In this document: piece by piece, positions 1 through 6,464 of the stretch
How positions within the stretch are numbered: the first letter of the stretch is position 1
How the letters are laid out: the number at the start of each line of letters is the position of its first letter
From: Campylobacteraceae bacterium
GTDB taxonomy: Bacteria; Campylobacterota; Campylobacteria; Campylobacterales; Sulfurovaceae
Length of the DNA: 7,302 nucleotides
Direction: 5' to 3'
Assembly (NCBI GenBank): GCA_027083895.1
Contig: JALWMN010000045.1
Span: 1 to 7,302, forward strand
Position numbers and translations under genes: made by a program
Notes under the pieces: generated by a model
What the model was told of the DNA's origin: nothing
Seen by the model: the letters and a program-made list of their open reading frames with translations, nothing else
Database searches by the model: none

Positions 1-47
1 CTATTATAACAGTATCCATCGGGTGCTTGGTATAAATATAACTTCAT
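1..47 (-). CDS. 5' end of a probable TrmN6-type tRNA/N6-adenine methyltransferase (partial)
   Basis: Reading leftward from an ATG at 47-45, fifteen codons are open to the window edge and give MKLYLYQAPDGYCYN. The stretch GYCYN resembles, from memory, the N-terminus of Campylobacterota methyltransferases of the tRNA1(Val) adenine-37 N6 family, where a GYCYNSDT-like start precedes the Rossmann fold. A strong extended -10 element lies just upstream on the same strand at 65-73, which supports a real start here. A purine-rich AAGAGG sits only 2 nt before the ATG, which is closer than usual. With 15 residues visible the product is a guess; that a gene starts here is more secure than its name. Confidence 0.5.
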   Translation of the reverse strand, partial: MKLYLYQAPDGYCYN

Positions 48-64
48 GACCTCTTTTTAATGAG

Positions 65-73
65 ATTATACCA
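65..73 (-). promoter_or_regulatory. Extended -10 promoter for the leftward gene
   Basis: The minus strand reads TGGTATAAT across 73-65: a perfect TATAAT hexamer (70-65) preceded by the TGn of an extended -10 promoter. A start site would fall near position 58, giving a leader of about ten bases before the ATG at 47. The region upstream on that strand is A-rich and has no clear -35 box, as is usual for Campylobacterota housekeeping promoters. Confidence 0.6.
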
Positions 74-88
74 ATTTTTTGCTACAAT
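74..88 (+). promoter_or_regulatory. Extended -10 promoter for bpt
   Basis: A T-tract (75-80) leads into TGC (80-82) and TACAAT (83-88), a good match to the sigma-70 pattern of Campylobacterota: periodic T-rich DNA plus an extended -10, with no -35 needed. The predicted start is near 94-96, immediately before the first arm of the leader hairpin. The hexamer lies 12 nt from the -10 of the opposite promoter, so one polymerase would block the other. Confidence 0.6.
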
Positions 89-96
89 CGCGAAAT

Positions 97-130
97 AAAA
101 CTCTCATCACTTCAAAATTATGAGAGTTTT
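97..130 (+). promoter_or_regulatory. Perfect inverted repeat at the 5' end of the bpt leader
   Basis: AAAACTCTCAT (97-107) and ATGAGAGTTTT (120-130) form a perfect 11-bp stem around a 12-nt loop. It begins almost at the predicted transcript start. The stem is AT-rich and ends in four Us, so it could also be read as a weak terminator, but the gene upstream runs the other way and has no need of one here. The left arm AAAACTCTC can also pair with GAGAGTTTT at 174-182, which overlaps the bpt ribosome binding site. See the findings. Confidence 0.55.
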
Positions 131-138
131 CGTCGCCA

Positions 139-165
139 AAGCAAAGCACCATACAATCTTTGCTT
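139..165 (+). promoter_or_regulatory. Second leader hairpin upstream of bpt
   Basis: AAGCAAAG (139-146) and CTTTGCTT (158-165) make a perfect 8-bp stem with an 11-nt loop. It sits between the first hairpin and the bpt ribosome binding site, leaving the latter exposed. Together with the 97-130 hairpin it makes most of the roughly 90-nt leader foldable. Confidence 0.45.
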
Positions 166-170
166 AACAT

Positions 171-176
171 AAGGAG
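171..176 (+). promoter_or_regulatory. Shine-Dalgarno of bpt, fixing a GTG start
   Basis: AAGGAG lies 8 nt before the GTG at 185-187. No ATG in the right frame is close by, so this site decides for the GTG. Bases 174-176 are also part of the GAGAGTTTT copy that can pair with the leader's 5' arm. Confidence 0.75.
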
Positions 177-184
177 AGTTTTAG

Positions 185-937
185 GTGAATAGAGAAGTTA
201 ATAAGCTATACCCACCATCAACAGATTTTTGCTCACTCGATTACGATTGTGCATATCTTCCAGGTAGAAGTGTTCGCATGGCCTATAAGTATGTCACCCG
301 TTCTAATAGAGTCTTTAATAGTGCCGTTGTTCAAAGAGGTTGGAGACGCTTTGGTAACTACTACTTCTATCCAATCTGTAAAGATTGCAATGAGTGCAAG
401 AGTCTACGAATTGATGTAAAAAACTTTAAGCCATCAAAATCGCAAAGAAAAGCAATTAAGAGTAATAAAGAGACACAAATTATCATTCAAAAACCATCTG
501 TGACCTCGCAACACATTCAACTCTATAATAAATATCATCGTTGGAAAGCTAAAAAAGATAATTGGCGAGGCAAAAGTATAACACCAAGTGAGTATTATGA
601 AAATTTTGCCGAGGGACCCTATGATTTTGGCAAAGAGGTACTCTATCTAGTAGAGGATAAACTTGTAGGAGTCGATCTTATTGATATAGTAGAAGATGGA
701 ATTAGCTCTATCTATTTCTTCTACGATCCAGATTATGCCCACCTCTCATTAGGCATTTACTCATTACTTAAACAGATAGATTTTGCTAAAATACTTAAAA
801 AAGATTGGATATACCTTGGATATTGGGTTGATGGCTGTAAAGCATTTGCCTACAAGCGAAACTTTAAACCACTACAGATTCTTGATGGCTTTCCAGATAT
901 TTTAGAGGAACCAAACTGGCAAGATATTGATGAGTAG
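185..937 (+). CDS. bpt: Aspartate/glutamate leucyltransferase (bacterial ATE/Bpt family)
   Basis: This 250-residue protein matches bacterial Bpt in length and layout. The family transfers leucine from Leu-tRNA to proteins with N-terminal Asp or Glu, marking them for ClpS/ClpAP in the cytoplasm. The N-terminal ATE domain (about 10-80) has Cys16, Cys22 in CAYLPGR, and the C-x2-C-x2-C group Cys65/68/71 after YFYP, as in the family. The C-terminal GNAT-like domain (about 110-240) carries SIYFFYDPDY at 175-184, LSLG at 187-190 and YLGYWVDGCKAFAYK at 210-224, the typical family signatures. There is no signal peptide or membrane segment. Start is GTG, chosen by the AAGGAG 8 nt upstream. It is preceded by its own promoter and a structured leader, and is followed 78 nt later by tyrA on the same strand. 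An arginyltransferase activity cannot be excluded by sequence, but Bpt-type leucyl transfer is the usual bacterial assignment. Confidence 0.9.
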   Translation: MNREVNKLYPPSTDFCSLDYDCAYLPGRSVRMAYKYVTRSNRVFNSAVVQRGWRRFGNYYFYPICKDCNECKSLRIDVKNFKPSKSQRKAIKSNKETQIIIQKPSVTSQHIQLYNKYHRWKAKKDNWRGKSITPSEYYENFAEGPYDFGKEVLYLVEDKLVGVDLIDIVEDGISSIYFFYDPDYAHLSLGIYSLLKQIDFAKILKKDWIYLGYWVDGCKAFAYKRNFKPLQILDGFPDILEEPNWQDIDE

Positions 938-1015
938 TACCAAAAATATGAGATGAAAATTTTCTAGCAAAATCTAAAAAGAGTACTATTTTAGACACAA
1001 AAGGGAGATAGTGAA
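938..1015 (+). other. bpt-tyrA intergenic gap
   Basis: These 78 nt are AT-rich. They contain the tyrA ribosome binding site, a weak possible -10 (TACTAT, 984-989), and a fragile 7-bp inverted repeat TCTAAAA/TTTTAGA (973-979 and 989-995) that is too AT-rich to call a terminator. I see no other signal. Confidence 0.4.
1001..1007 (+). promoter_or_regulatory. Shine-Dalgarno of tyrA
   Basis: AAGGGAG ends 8 nt before the ATG at 1016. The 78-nt gap from bpt holds no convincing terminator. A TACTAT at 984-989 could serve as a weak -10, so tyrA may be read through from bpt, have its own start, or both. Confidence 0.65.
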
Positions 1016-1858
1016 ATGAAAGTTGGTATCATAGGATTAGGACTTATGGGCGGCTCTTTTGCCCTAGCCCTCAAAAAAGAGTTTAAAAAGAGAGAAGAGC
1101 GGCTTAAAATTATTGGCTTAGACCACAATATGCAACACTCCCTCGAAGCATTAGAGCTAAATATTGTCGATAAGATAACTGATGATATCCACGACCTTCT
1201 TAATCTTGATCTTATTCTTTTAGCAATCCCTGTAAATGCAATTCTTAAAACCCTACCAGATCTTAAAGATGCCTCAAAAGATACTACCATTATAGACTTT
1301 GGAAGCACCAAAGAGAAGATAGTTAATGCAATCCCCAAAGAGATTCGCCCAAACTTTATTGCTGCCCATCCTATGACAGGTACAGAGAAATCTGGGCCTA
1401 CCGCTGCAGATAGAAAGCTCTATAGAGGAAAGGTAGTTGTTCTGTGCAACACAGAAGAGAATGATAAAGAGCATCTCTACTTTGCAAAAGATCTCTTGCG
1501 TGATATCGGTATGAAGATTATCAAAATGGATGCAAAAGAGCACGATAGACACGCAGCATTTATCTCACATATGCCACATGCTGTGAGTTATGCACTTGCA
1601 AACTCTGTGCTTAAACAGGAGCAAAAACGAGAGATCCTTGCCCTTGCTGGCGGTGGCTTTAAAGATATGAGCCGCATTGCAAAGAGTACCCCAAATATGT
1701 GGATCGATATCTTCACTCAAAACCGAGAAAATCTCTTAGATGCAACAGAGTGTTTTATACAAGAGATCCAACAGTTCCAAGAGTATGTAAAAAAAGAGGA
1801 TTGGGAGAGTGCAAGAGAGTGGATTCTCAATGCCAATAGGCTACATGAAATTATCTAA
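1016..1858 (+). CDS. tyrA: Prephenate dehydrogenase
   Basis: The 280-residue protein oxidatively decarboxylates prephenate to 4-hydroxyphenylpyruvate with NAD(P)+, the committed step to tyrosine, in the cytoplasm. The N-terminal Rossmann domain opens with GLGLMGGS (Gly7, Gly9, Gly12). DFGSTKE at 94-100 supplies the conserved serine region. AHPMTGTEKSG at 117-127 holds the expected catalytic His118. The helical C-terminal domain has EHD (175-177), SHMPHA (184-189) and GGGFKDMSRIAKS (212-224), all as in Aquifex- and Bacillus-type TyrA. There is no fused chorismate mutase or ACT domain, so it is the short, monofunctional form. Whether it also accepts arogenate cannot be told from sequence. Start is ATG with AAGGGAG 8 nt upstream. 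Its TAA overlaps the TAG of batD on the other strand. Confidence 0.95.
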   Translation: MKVGIIGLGLMGGSFALALKKEFKKREERLKIIGLDHNMQHSLEALELNIVDKITDDIHDLLNLDLILLAIPVNAILKTLPDLKDASKDTTIIDFGSTKEKIVNAIPKEIRPNFIAAHPMTGTEKSGPTAADRKLYRGKVVVLCNTEENDKEHLYFAKDLLRDIGMKIIKMDAKEHDRHAAFISHMPHAVSYALANSVLKQEQKREILALAGGGFKDMSRIAKSTPNMWIDIFTQNRENLLDATECFIQEIQQFQEYVKKEDWESAREWILNANRLHEII

Positions 1859-3489
1859 CTCTTCTCTTTTCTCTTTATCTTTTTAATCATCTTATCGAGT
1901 TGTTTCTTATCAATCGTGAGTGTATGGTTTCCATTGACAACTTCATAGAGAGTTTTTACCATCTCCTCTATTTTAGGATCGCTAGTTGTGTGTGGATAGA
2001 GGATATTGAGTGCATCCTCGAAATCTTCGTAAAGTTGCTCCTCTTTTGCTTTTGCCTCTTTCTTTGCTAAAATTTTTGGAAGATTCCAAGCTGCTACAAA
2101 TCCTAAAAGTAATCCAATTAAAGCAGCAAAGAGTAGCATAGCCAAAGAGTATCCCTCTTTTGCATATTTTCGCTTATAGTAGTTTTTATCAATTAAGATC
2201 TCTTCGATCTTTGCAACTTCACTCTCTTTTTGAGACTTAATACTACGCTCTTTAGATTCTTGGCTTTGAACACCATATTCAGAAGCTATTGCACTCCTAT
2301 CTTGACTCACTGTTAGAGGCTCCTCTTTTTTCTTACTAAGCAGTGAGCTAATACTCTTTATTGATTTTATATCTATCTTTATTGCTTTGGTCTTCAGCTC
2401 CTCTACAACTCTTTTATTAATATTGAACTCTTTAAGAGTAATTGGAGGAATCGTAAAATCTTTTTTGGCAATCAATATAAATTTTCTTTGATAACGACTC
2501 TCTACCCCCTCCTTTGTTGCAATATTCTCTATCTTAGGCTCATGTGGATAGATTGTAACATCTGGAATTGTAAGATGGATATCTTTAAGATCACTCAAGC
2601 TCCCCTCTCCAGAGATTGTAACTCTATACTCAATTGGCTTATTCGCACTTCGTCTCTTCTTATCAACCTCTGCTTTTATCTTAAAATCACCAACAATATC
2701 TACCTTTTGAGGGAGTGGCTTTACAACAATAGAGACACTATTGGTAGTAATAGTCTTTATTTGGGCCTCATCTCCAAAAAAAGCAAAAGGTGACTGAACC
2801 AAAGGTGTAGCTTGAATCTCTATCTTTGCAGTAGCAGGTTCAAGCATAAACTTACCTGCCTCTTTCGCTTTTAGCAAATAACGGATAGTTCTAATTAAAT
2901 TACTCCCCCTTTGCACTGTTTCACCAGAACCTAAAGGGGTTACTGTAAAGTTTTCAAATCTTGGTGCAAGATACTCGATATTAGCACTACTTAGTGCTGT
3001 TGGCTCTACTAGCTCTATCTTTACAATAAATGGCTCACCAACAACAACCTCACTCTTATTGGTACTCATACGGAATACAAAATTATTCCCTTTAGCACTA
3101 CTATTTACAACATGAACCTTCTTCTTTTTACTCTTATAGACTTTGCCATCTATTTTCACACTCAATGGTCCAACTATTATCGATTTTGTTGGCATAATTG
3201 TATAGACACGAGAGATTTTTGCTACTGCTACTTGGGTCCCATTGATCTCTTTTATAATATTTCTTTTAAGATCTTTTATTGCAATAATAGGGAGTTTTGC
3301 AATTTTATCAATCTCTGGAAATTCGATATTGACTCTTTTAAGACTCTCAATGTTGATAGAGACATTCAACTCTTCCCCACTATAGATCTCTTGCGGCTCT
3401 ATACTCAAATAGACTTTAGGCTTCGTAGCAGCTAAAAGTGTCTCAAAAGCTATAATAGATATCAATATAAACTTTATTAAATGTGTCAT
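1855..3489 (-). CDS. batD: BatD family membrane-anchored periplasmic protein
   Basis: This is the last gene of the Bat operon, 544 residues. A signal peptide spans about 1-20 (hydrophobic run ending LLAA). A long beta-rich region (25-370) follows, which I read as tandem immunoglobulin-like domains. It includes GEPFIVKIEL (151-160) and YLLKAKEAGKFMLEPATAKI (204-223), the style of the oxygen-tolerance/BatD family. A Lys/Ser/Glu-rich linker (about 375-440) leads to one transmembrane helix (about 447-469), and a charged cytoplasmic tail of 75 residues ends the protein. So the bulk is periplasmic and the tail faces the cytoplasm. ATG start; AAGGGA (3500-3495) overlaps the stop codon of batC, and the gap between the two is 9 nt. 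Function within the Bat complex is not established; Bat genes were named for aerotolerance in Bacteroides. Confidence 0.85.
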   Translation of the reverse strand: MTHLIKFILISIIAFETLLAATKPKVYLSIEPQEIYSGEELNVSINIESLKRVNIEFPEIDKIAKLPIIAIKDLKRNIIKEINGTQVAVAKISRVYTIMPTKSIIVGPLSVKIDGKVYKSKKKKVHVVNSSAKGNNFVFRMSTNKSEVVVGEPFIVKIELVEPTALSSANIEYLAPRFENFTVTPLGSGETVQRGSNLIRTIRYLLKAKEAGKFMLEPATAKIEIQATPLVQSPFAFFGDEAQIKTITTNSVSIVVKPLPQKVDIVGDFKIKAEVDKKRRSANKPIEYRVTISGEGSLSDLKDIHLTIPDVTIYPHEPKIENIATKEGVESRYQRKFILIAKKDFTIPPITLKEFNINKRVVEELKTKAIKIDIKSIKSISSLLSKKKEEPLTVSQDRSAIASEYGVQSQESKERSIKSQKESEVAKIEEILIDKNYYKRKYAKEGYSLAMLLFAALIGLLLGFVAAWNLPKILAKKEAKAKEEQLYEDFEDALNILYPHTTSDPKIEEMVKTLYEVVNGNHTLTIDKKQLDKMIKKIKRKEKS

Positions 3490-3498
3490 ATTATTCCC

Positions 3499-4167
3499 TT
3501 ACCATGGTTGTTTATCATCACTCTCTTTTTGATTTATTGGATACATAATCACTGGTACCCGCTTCTCTTTTAAGTTTCTTTGAAGCATCCTTTTTATCTC
3601 CTCTTTCTGCTGCATCTTCTTTTTTAGATCTTTAAGAGCTTTTAACTCTTTTTTAGTCAATTTTCGAGCCTTATTCTGCTCTTTTTTACTCTTTTTTTGT
3701 GCATCTTTTTTGCTTTTCTCTCTCCTTTTTTCTCTATTGGACTCTTTTTGCTGCTTGGGTTTTTTTAATGCGTTTTTTGCAAGTTCTAAATTATGTTGCG
3801 TATCTGCATCCTCTTTTAGTTTAAGTGCATAGGTGTATGCTATGATAGCCCATTTATACTCTTTTGTTCGAAAATAGCTATTACCTAAATTGTGTAGTCT
3901 ATTATGCTCATCTACCCCCTCTCCAAATGCTCTTTTATAATAGATAATAGCCTCTTTAAATCTCCCCAATTTATAATAGGTATTAGCAAGATCATAGTAA
4001 TATACTGCAGAGTCCTCATGCTCTGTTAATAAAAGATCTTTTGTGGTGTTATAATCTCTAGCTTCATAGCTCTTGTAAATTGTGCTATTTTTTAAAAAAT
4101 CGAAGAGTCCAGCCTCACTAATAGAGGTAACAAATAATAAAAAGAGCACCACTTTAGTAAAAAACAC
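3499..4167 (-). CDS. batC: BatC-like periplasmic TPR protein with a lysine-rich tail
   Basis: The 222-residue protein starts with a signal peptide (1-19, likely cut after SEA). Two tetratricopeptide repeats follow: about 53-86 with LANTYYKLGRFKEAIIYYKRA, and about 87-121 with LGNSYFRTKEYKWAIIAYTYAL. A third helix (NLELAKNAL) caps them. Residues 134-203 are dominated by Lys, Glu, Arg and Gln with almost no hydrophobics and probably form a long charged helix. The C-terminus is KQPW. TPRs of this kind bind peptides or partner proteins, and here probably hold BatA/BatB or BatD in the periplasm. Start is GTG at 4167-4165, 7 nt after AAGGAG (4180-4175). The GTG shares its first G with the TAG of batB (TAGTG), so re-initiation is likely. 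In some bacteria this TPR part is fused to a vWA protein; here it is separate. Confidence 0.83.
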   Translation of the reverse strand: MFFTKVVLFLLFVTSISEAGLFDFLKNSTIYKSYEARDYNTTKDLLLTEHEDSAVYYYDLANTYYKLGRFKEAIIYYKRAFGEGVDEHNRLHNLGNSYFRTKEYKWAIIAYTYALKLKEDADTQHNLELAKNALKKPKQQKESNREKRREKSKKDAQKKSKKEQNKARKLTKKELKALKDLKKKMQQKEEIKRMLQRNLKEKRVPVIMYPINQKESDDKQPW

Positions 4168-5165
4168 TATCTAACTCCTTTCAAACGAAGCACTCTTTTA
4201 AAAATCTCTCCATTAGGTTTAGAGAAGAGTGCAAATATTAAAAGGAGCAAGGCCAATAGAAGCGGATAGTAGAAGAGTTCAACCCTCTCTTGCACATGGA
4301 GTCTCTTTTTTAAATGGCCATAGTGCAAGTTACTCTCAATTTTTGAAGCCAATTCTTCAATAGAACTATCTCCATAATCGGCAATTATAAAATCTCCTCC
4401 ACTCTCTTTAGCTATCTTAGCAAGTTCCATATTCAAATGGCTCATAACAACTTGGTCATTTTGCAATATTGTTTTATCGTTTTTATCTAGAATAGGTGCA
4501 CCAATTTTAGTACCTATTAATATAACATAGAGCTTAATATCTCCATCTAAAATAGCCTTTCGAAAGCTCTGAAGATCTCTCTCCTCTCCACCATCACTTA
4601 CAACTATTGCAATCTTCTGCTCCCTCTTTTTTAATATATCAAGTAGTGTTTCACCAAGTGCAGTAAAGTTACTCCCTCCATCGAGATACTCTTTTGTAAC
4701 TCCATCAATCACACTCTTTAGTGTCTCTTTATCACTCGTCATTGGAGAGATGAGATATACTGAATCAGAAAAGGTTAAAAGCATCACCTCATCCTCCACT
4801 AAGTAATCAAGAAGCTTTTTACTCTTGGTTTTTGCAAACTCAAGACGATTTGGATAGAGATCTTGACTACGCATCGATCCAGATATATCTAAAGCCATCA
4901 CAATCTCAAGAGCTCCTAGCTCAATATCTCTTTGGCCTTTTTGAAGATAGGGGTGTCCAACTGCAACAATCATAAAAAATATCGCTCCAAGCATCAAAAA
5001 ATTTCTGGCACGAGAACTCATACCACTCCCCTCAACTCTGATACGCTCTATCACCTCTTGACTAAAAACTCTCTCTAAACCATCTTTATTGGTTACAATT
5101 AAATAGGCAAAGATCAAAAAGGGTACTAAAAGTAGGAGCATCAAGTAGAAATGTTCAAAACTCAT
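4167..5165 (-). CDS. batB: BatB: inner-membrane von Willebrand factor A protein
   Basis: The 332-residue protein has two N-terminal membrane helices (about 5-24 and 55-71), a vWA domain (about 86-280) and a third helix (about 298-315) with a basic tail. Positive residues between helices 1 and 2 and after helix 3 put the vWA domain in the periplasm. The metal-ion-dependent adhesion site looks complete: DISGS (Asp93, Ser95, Ser97), Thr168 in SNFTALG, and Asp191 in SDGGEE. Such a site binds Mg or Mn and a carboxylate of a partner. ATG start, overlapping the TGA of batA by 4 nt (ATGA), with AAGGG 9 nt upstream. Assignment to BatB rather than BatA rests on gene order, with BatC next. Confidence 0.9.
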   Translation of the reverse strand: MSFEHFYLMLLLLVPFLIFAYLIVTNKDGLERVFSQEVIERIRVEGSGMSSRARNFLMLGAIFFMIVAVGHPYLQKGQRDIELGALEIVMALDISGSMRSQDLYPNRLEFAKTKSKKLLDYLVEDEVMLLTFSDSVYLISPMTSDKETLKSVIDGVTKEYLDGGSNFTALGETLLDILKKREQKIAIVVSDGGEERDLQSFRKAILDGDIKLYVILIGTKIGAPILDKNDKTILQNDQVVMSHLNMELAKIAKESGGDFIIADYGDSSIEELASKIESNLHYGHLKKRLHVQERVELFYYPLLLALLLLIFALFSKPNGEIFKRVLRLKGVR

Positions 5166-6085
5166 TTTGTTATACCCTTAACACTTTTAAGATAAAGATA
5201 GATTAGAAAGAGGACAATAGAGACTACTAATGGAAAGTAGTAATAGTAGGTATACTCTTTATACCCTTGACTCTCTATCTGAGAGGTTTCACTCTTATCA
5301 ATCTCACTATATATCTTTGCTAGTTGACTCTTTTGGGATACTAAATAGAATTTACCATTTGCCTCTTTAGCCAACTTTTGCAACTTTTCTATCTCAAGAT
5401 CACTCTCCCCTCCAATACCAATTATATAGAGCTTAATTCCACTCTTTTGAGTCACTTTAAGTATCTCTTGAAAAGTCGTTTGACTCATATTATCGATACC
5501 ATCGGTAAGTAAAATTGCAATTTTACTCTTTGCTAATGATCCAGTTAAAATATACTCAGCCTCTAAAAGAGAGTCGTAAATTGCAGTTCTACTCCCTACT
5601 AATCCAACCACTTGTTTCTTTAAAATGCTCAATAGATACTCTTTATCAAAAGTTGGCGGTGAAGCAATAAATGCACTACTTGCAAAGTTTATTAAGCCTA
5701 TTCTATCGTTTTTCCGCTTTACTATAAAATCATGGACTACTTCTATAACAGCACTAAACTTATCCTTTTTAGGGTTATCGTTATCAAAACCTCTATCAAG
5801 CATCGATTTACTCGAATCAACTATAAGCATTATATCGCGAGCCTCTTTTTTAATATTATTATATTTTGTGACCTTTACTGGTGAAGCTAATGCTAGCACA
5901 AAGCTTATAATTGCTCCCCACTTAAGAATATCAAGCAGTTTTGATGCTACCCTCTTCCCACCAAACAAAACATGAATATAGGGTAGATAGATAGCCATTG
6001 TACGAGCCCTACACTCTCTAAAACAGAACCAAAAGAGTGGTAAGAGTAAAAATGCGTATGGAAACTCAAAACTATAATGACTCAT
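5162..6085 (-). CDS. batA: BatA: inner-membrane von Willebrand factor A protein
   Basis: A 307-residue protein of the same plan as its neighbour: a membrane helix at about 9-23, a second at about 53-70, a vWA domain (about 84-265), and a C-terminal helix at about 283-299. The adhesion site is complete: DSSKS (Asp90, Ser92, Ser94), Thr167 in SRTAIYD, and Asp195 in TDGIDN. By charge distribution the domain faces the periplasm. Two starts are possible: a GTG at 6088-6086 and the adjoining ATG at 6085-6083. AGG at 6094-6092 lies 6 nt from the ATG but only 3 nt from the GTG, so I chose the ATG. The gene overlaps the end of the DUF4381 gene by 14 nt and the start of batB by 4 nt. BatA and BatB probably pair, but that is family inference. 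Confidence 0.9.
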   Translation of the reverse strand: MSHYSFEFPYAFLLLPLFWFCFRECRARTMAIYLPYIHVLFGGKRVASKLLDILKWGAIISFVLALASPVKVTKYNNIKKEARDIMLIVDSSKSMLDRGFDNDNPKKDKFSAVIEVVHDFIVKRKNDRIGLINFASSAFIASPPTFDKEYLLSILKKQVVGLVGSRTAIYDSLLEAEYILTGSLAKSKIAILLTDGIDNMSQTTFQEILKVTQKSGIKLYIIGIGGESDLEIEKLQKLAKEANGKFYLVSQKSQLAKIYSEIDKSETSQIESQGYKEYTYYYYFPLVVSIVLFLIYLYLKSVKGITK

Positions 6086-6464
6086 CACAAACCTGCTTAT
6101 AGAGATTATAGTAGCTCATTGTCGTTTCATCAACTTTCGTAATCTCTTGTTTATATTTATACTGCTCTAAATGCTCACGCAGTTGCCTAAAGAGCTCTTT
6201 TCGTCTTCGATCTTTTGCCAATACTAAACCATAGCGGGTTGCTAAATAGGCAGCCTTTTTTGGGTTACTCCAGTCGATATTACTAAACTTATAGAAGTAG
6301 TATTTTTCACAATCAATCTTGCACCCTTTGAGCGTCGACTTATAGACTCGCTTAAAAAGCAAGTATCCTATCACAACTCCTACAGCTACTGTTATAATTA
6401 GTAGTAACCAAGAGTAGTCCTCTATTGGGATAAATGGCTTAATATCACGCAGTGCTTTATCCAT
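6072..6464 (-). CDS. Small DUF4381-like single-pass membrane protein
   Basis: The protein has 130 residues. A short outer segment with LRDIKPFIPIEDYSW (5-19) leads into one transmembrane helix (about 18-37), and a basic stretch (FKRVYKSTLKGCK) then places the C-terminal 90 residues in the cytoplasm. The LRDI-proline-tryptophan-helix pattern resembles DUF4381, whose members begin LRDIHLP...W before a helix and sit between DUF58 and BatA genes in MoxR/Bat loci. It is a little shorter than I recall for that family. Cys48 and Cys52 (CKIDC) follow the helix, and Cys126 is near the end. ATG start at 6464-6462 overlaps the upstream TAA by 1 nt (TAATG), with AAAGAGG 5 nt before it. Likely role: a membrane link between the cytoplasmic MoxR/DUF58 pair and the vWA proteins (inference). 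Confidence 0.75.
   Translation of the reverse strand: MDKALRDIKPFIPIEDYSWLLLIITVAVGVVIGYLLFKRVYKSTLKGCKIDCEKYYFYKFSNIDWSNPKKAAYLATRYGLVLAKDRRRKELFRQLREHLEQYKYKQEITKVDETTMSYYNLYKQVCDESL

Noticed and set aside
97..134. The leader hairpin as an intrinsic terminator
   Set aside because: The stem is AT-rich, only four Ts follow, and the gene to the left is transcribed away from it. As premature termination control it remains possible, but the alternate pairing with the ribosome binding site explains it better.
152..157. A second TACAAT as an internal bpt promoter
   Set aside because: It lacks the TGn extension and a T-rich upstream tract, and lies in a hairpin loop; probably chance.
973..995. 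Inverted repeat TCTAAAA/TTTTAGA between bpt and tyrA as a terminator
   Set aside because: The stem is 7 bp with one G-C pair and has no following U-run, so it would not terminate efficiently.
991..1552. Two minus-strand open frames of 115 and 92 codons opposite tyrA
   Set aside because: They lie entirely within or beside a clearly real tyrA, have no family resemblance or ribosome binding site, and look like antisense shadows.
2488..3435. Two plus-strand open frames of about 100 codons opposite batD
   Set aside because: Their translations are low-complexity Leu/Ile/Asn/Tyr mixtures with no motif. batD has full family features on the other strand.
5625..5975. Plus-strand open frame of 116 codons opposite batA
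   Set aside because: It is antisense to the conserved vWA domain; the hydrophobic runs are a by-product of the reversed codons.
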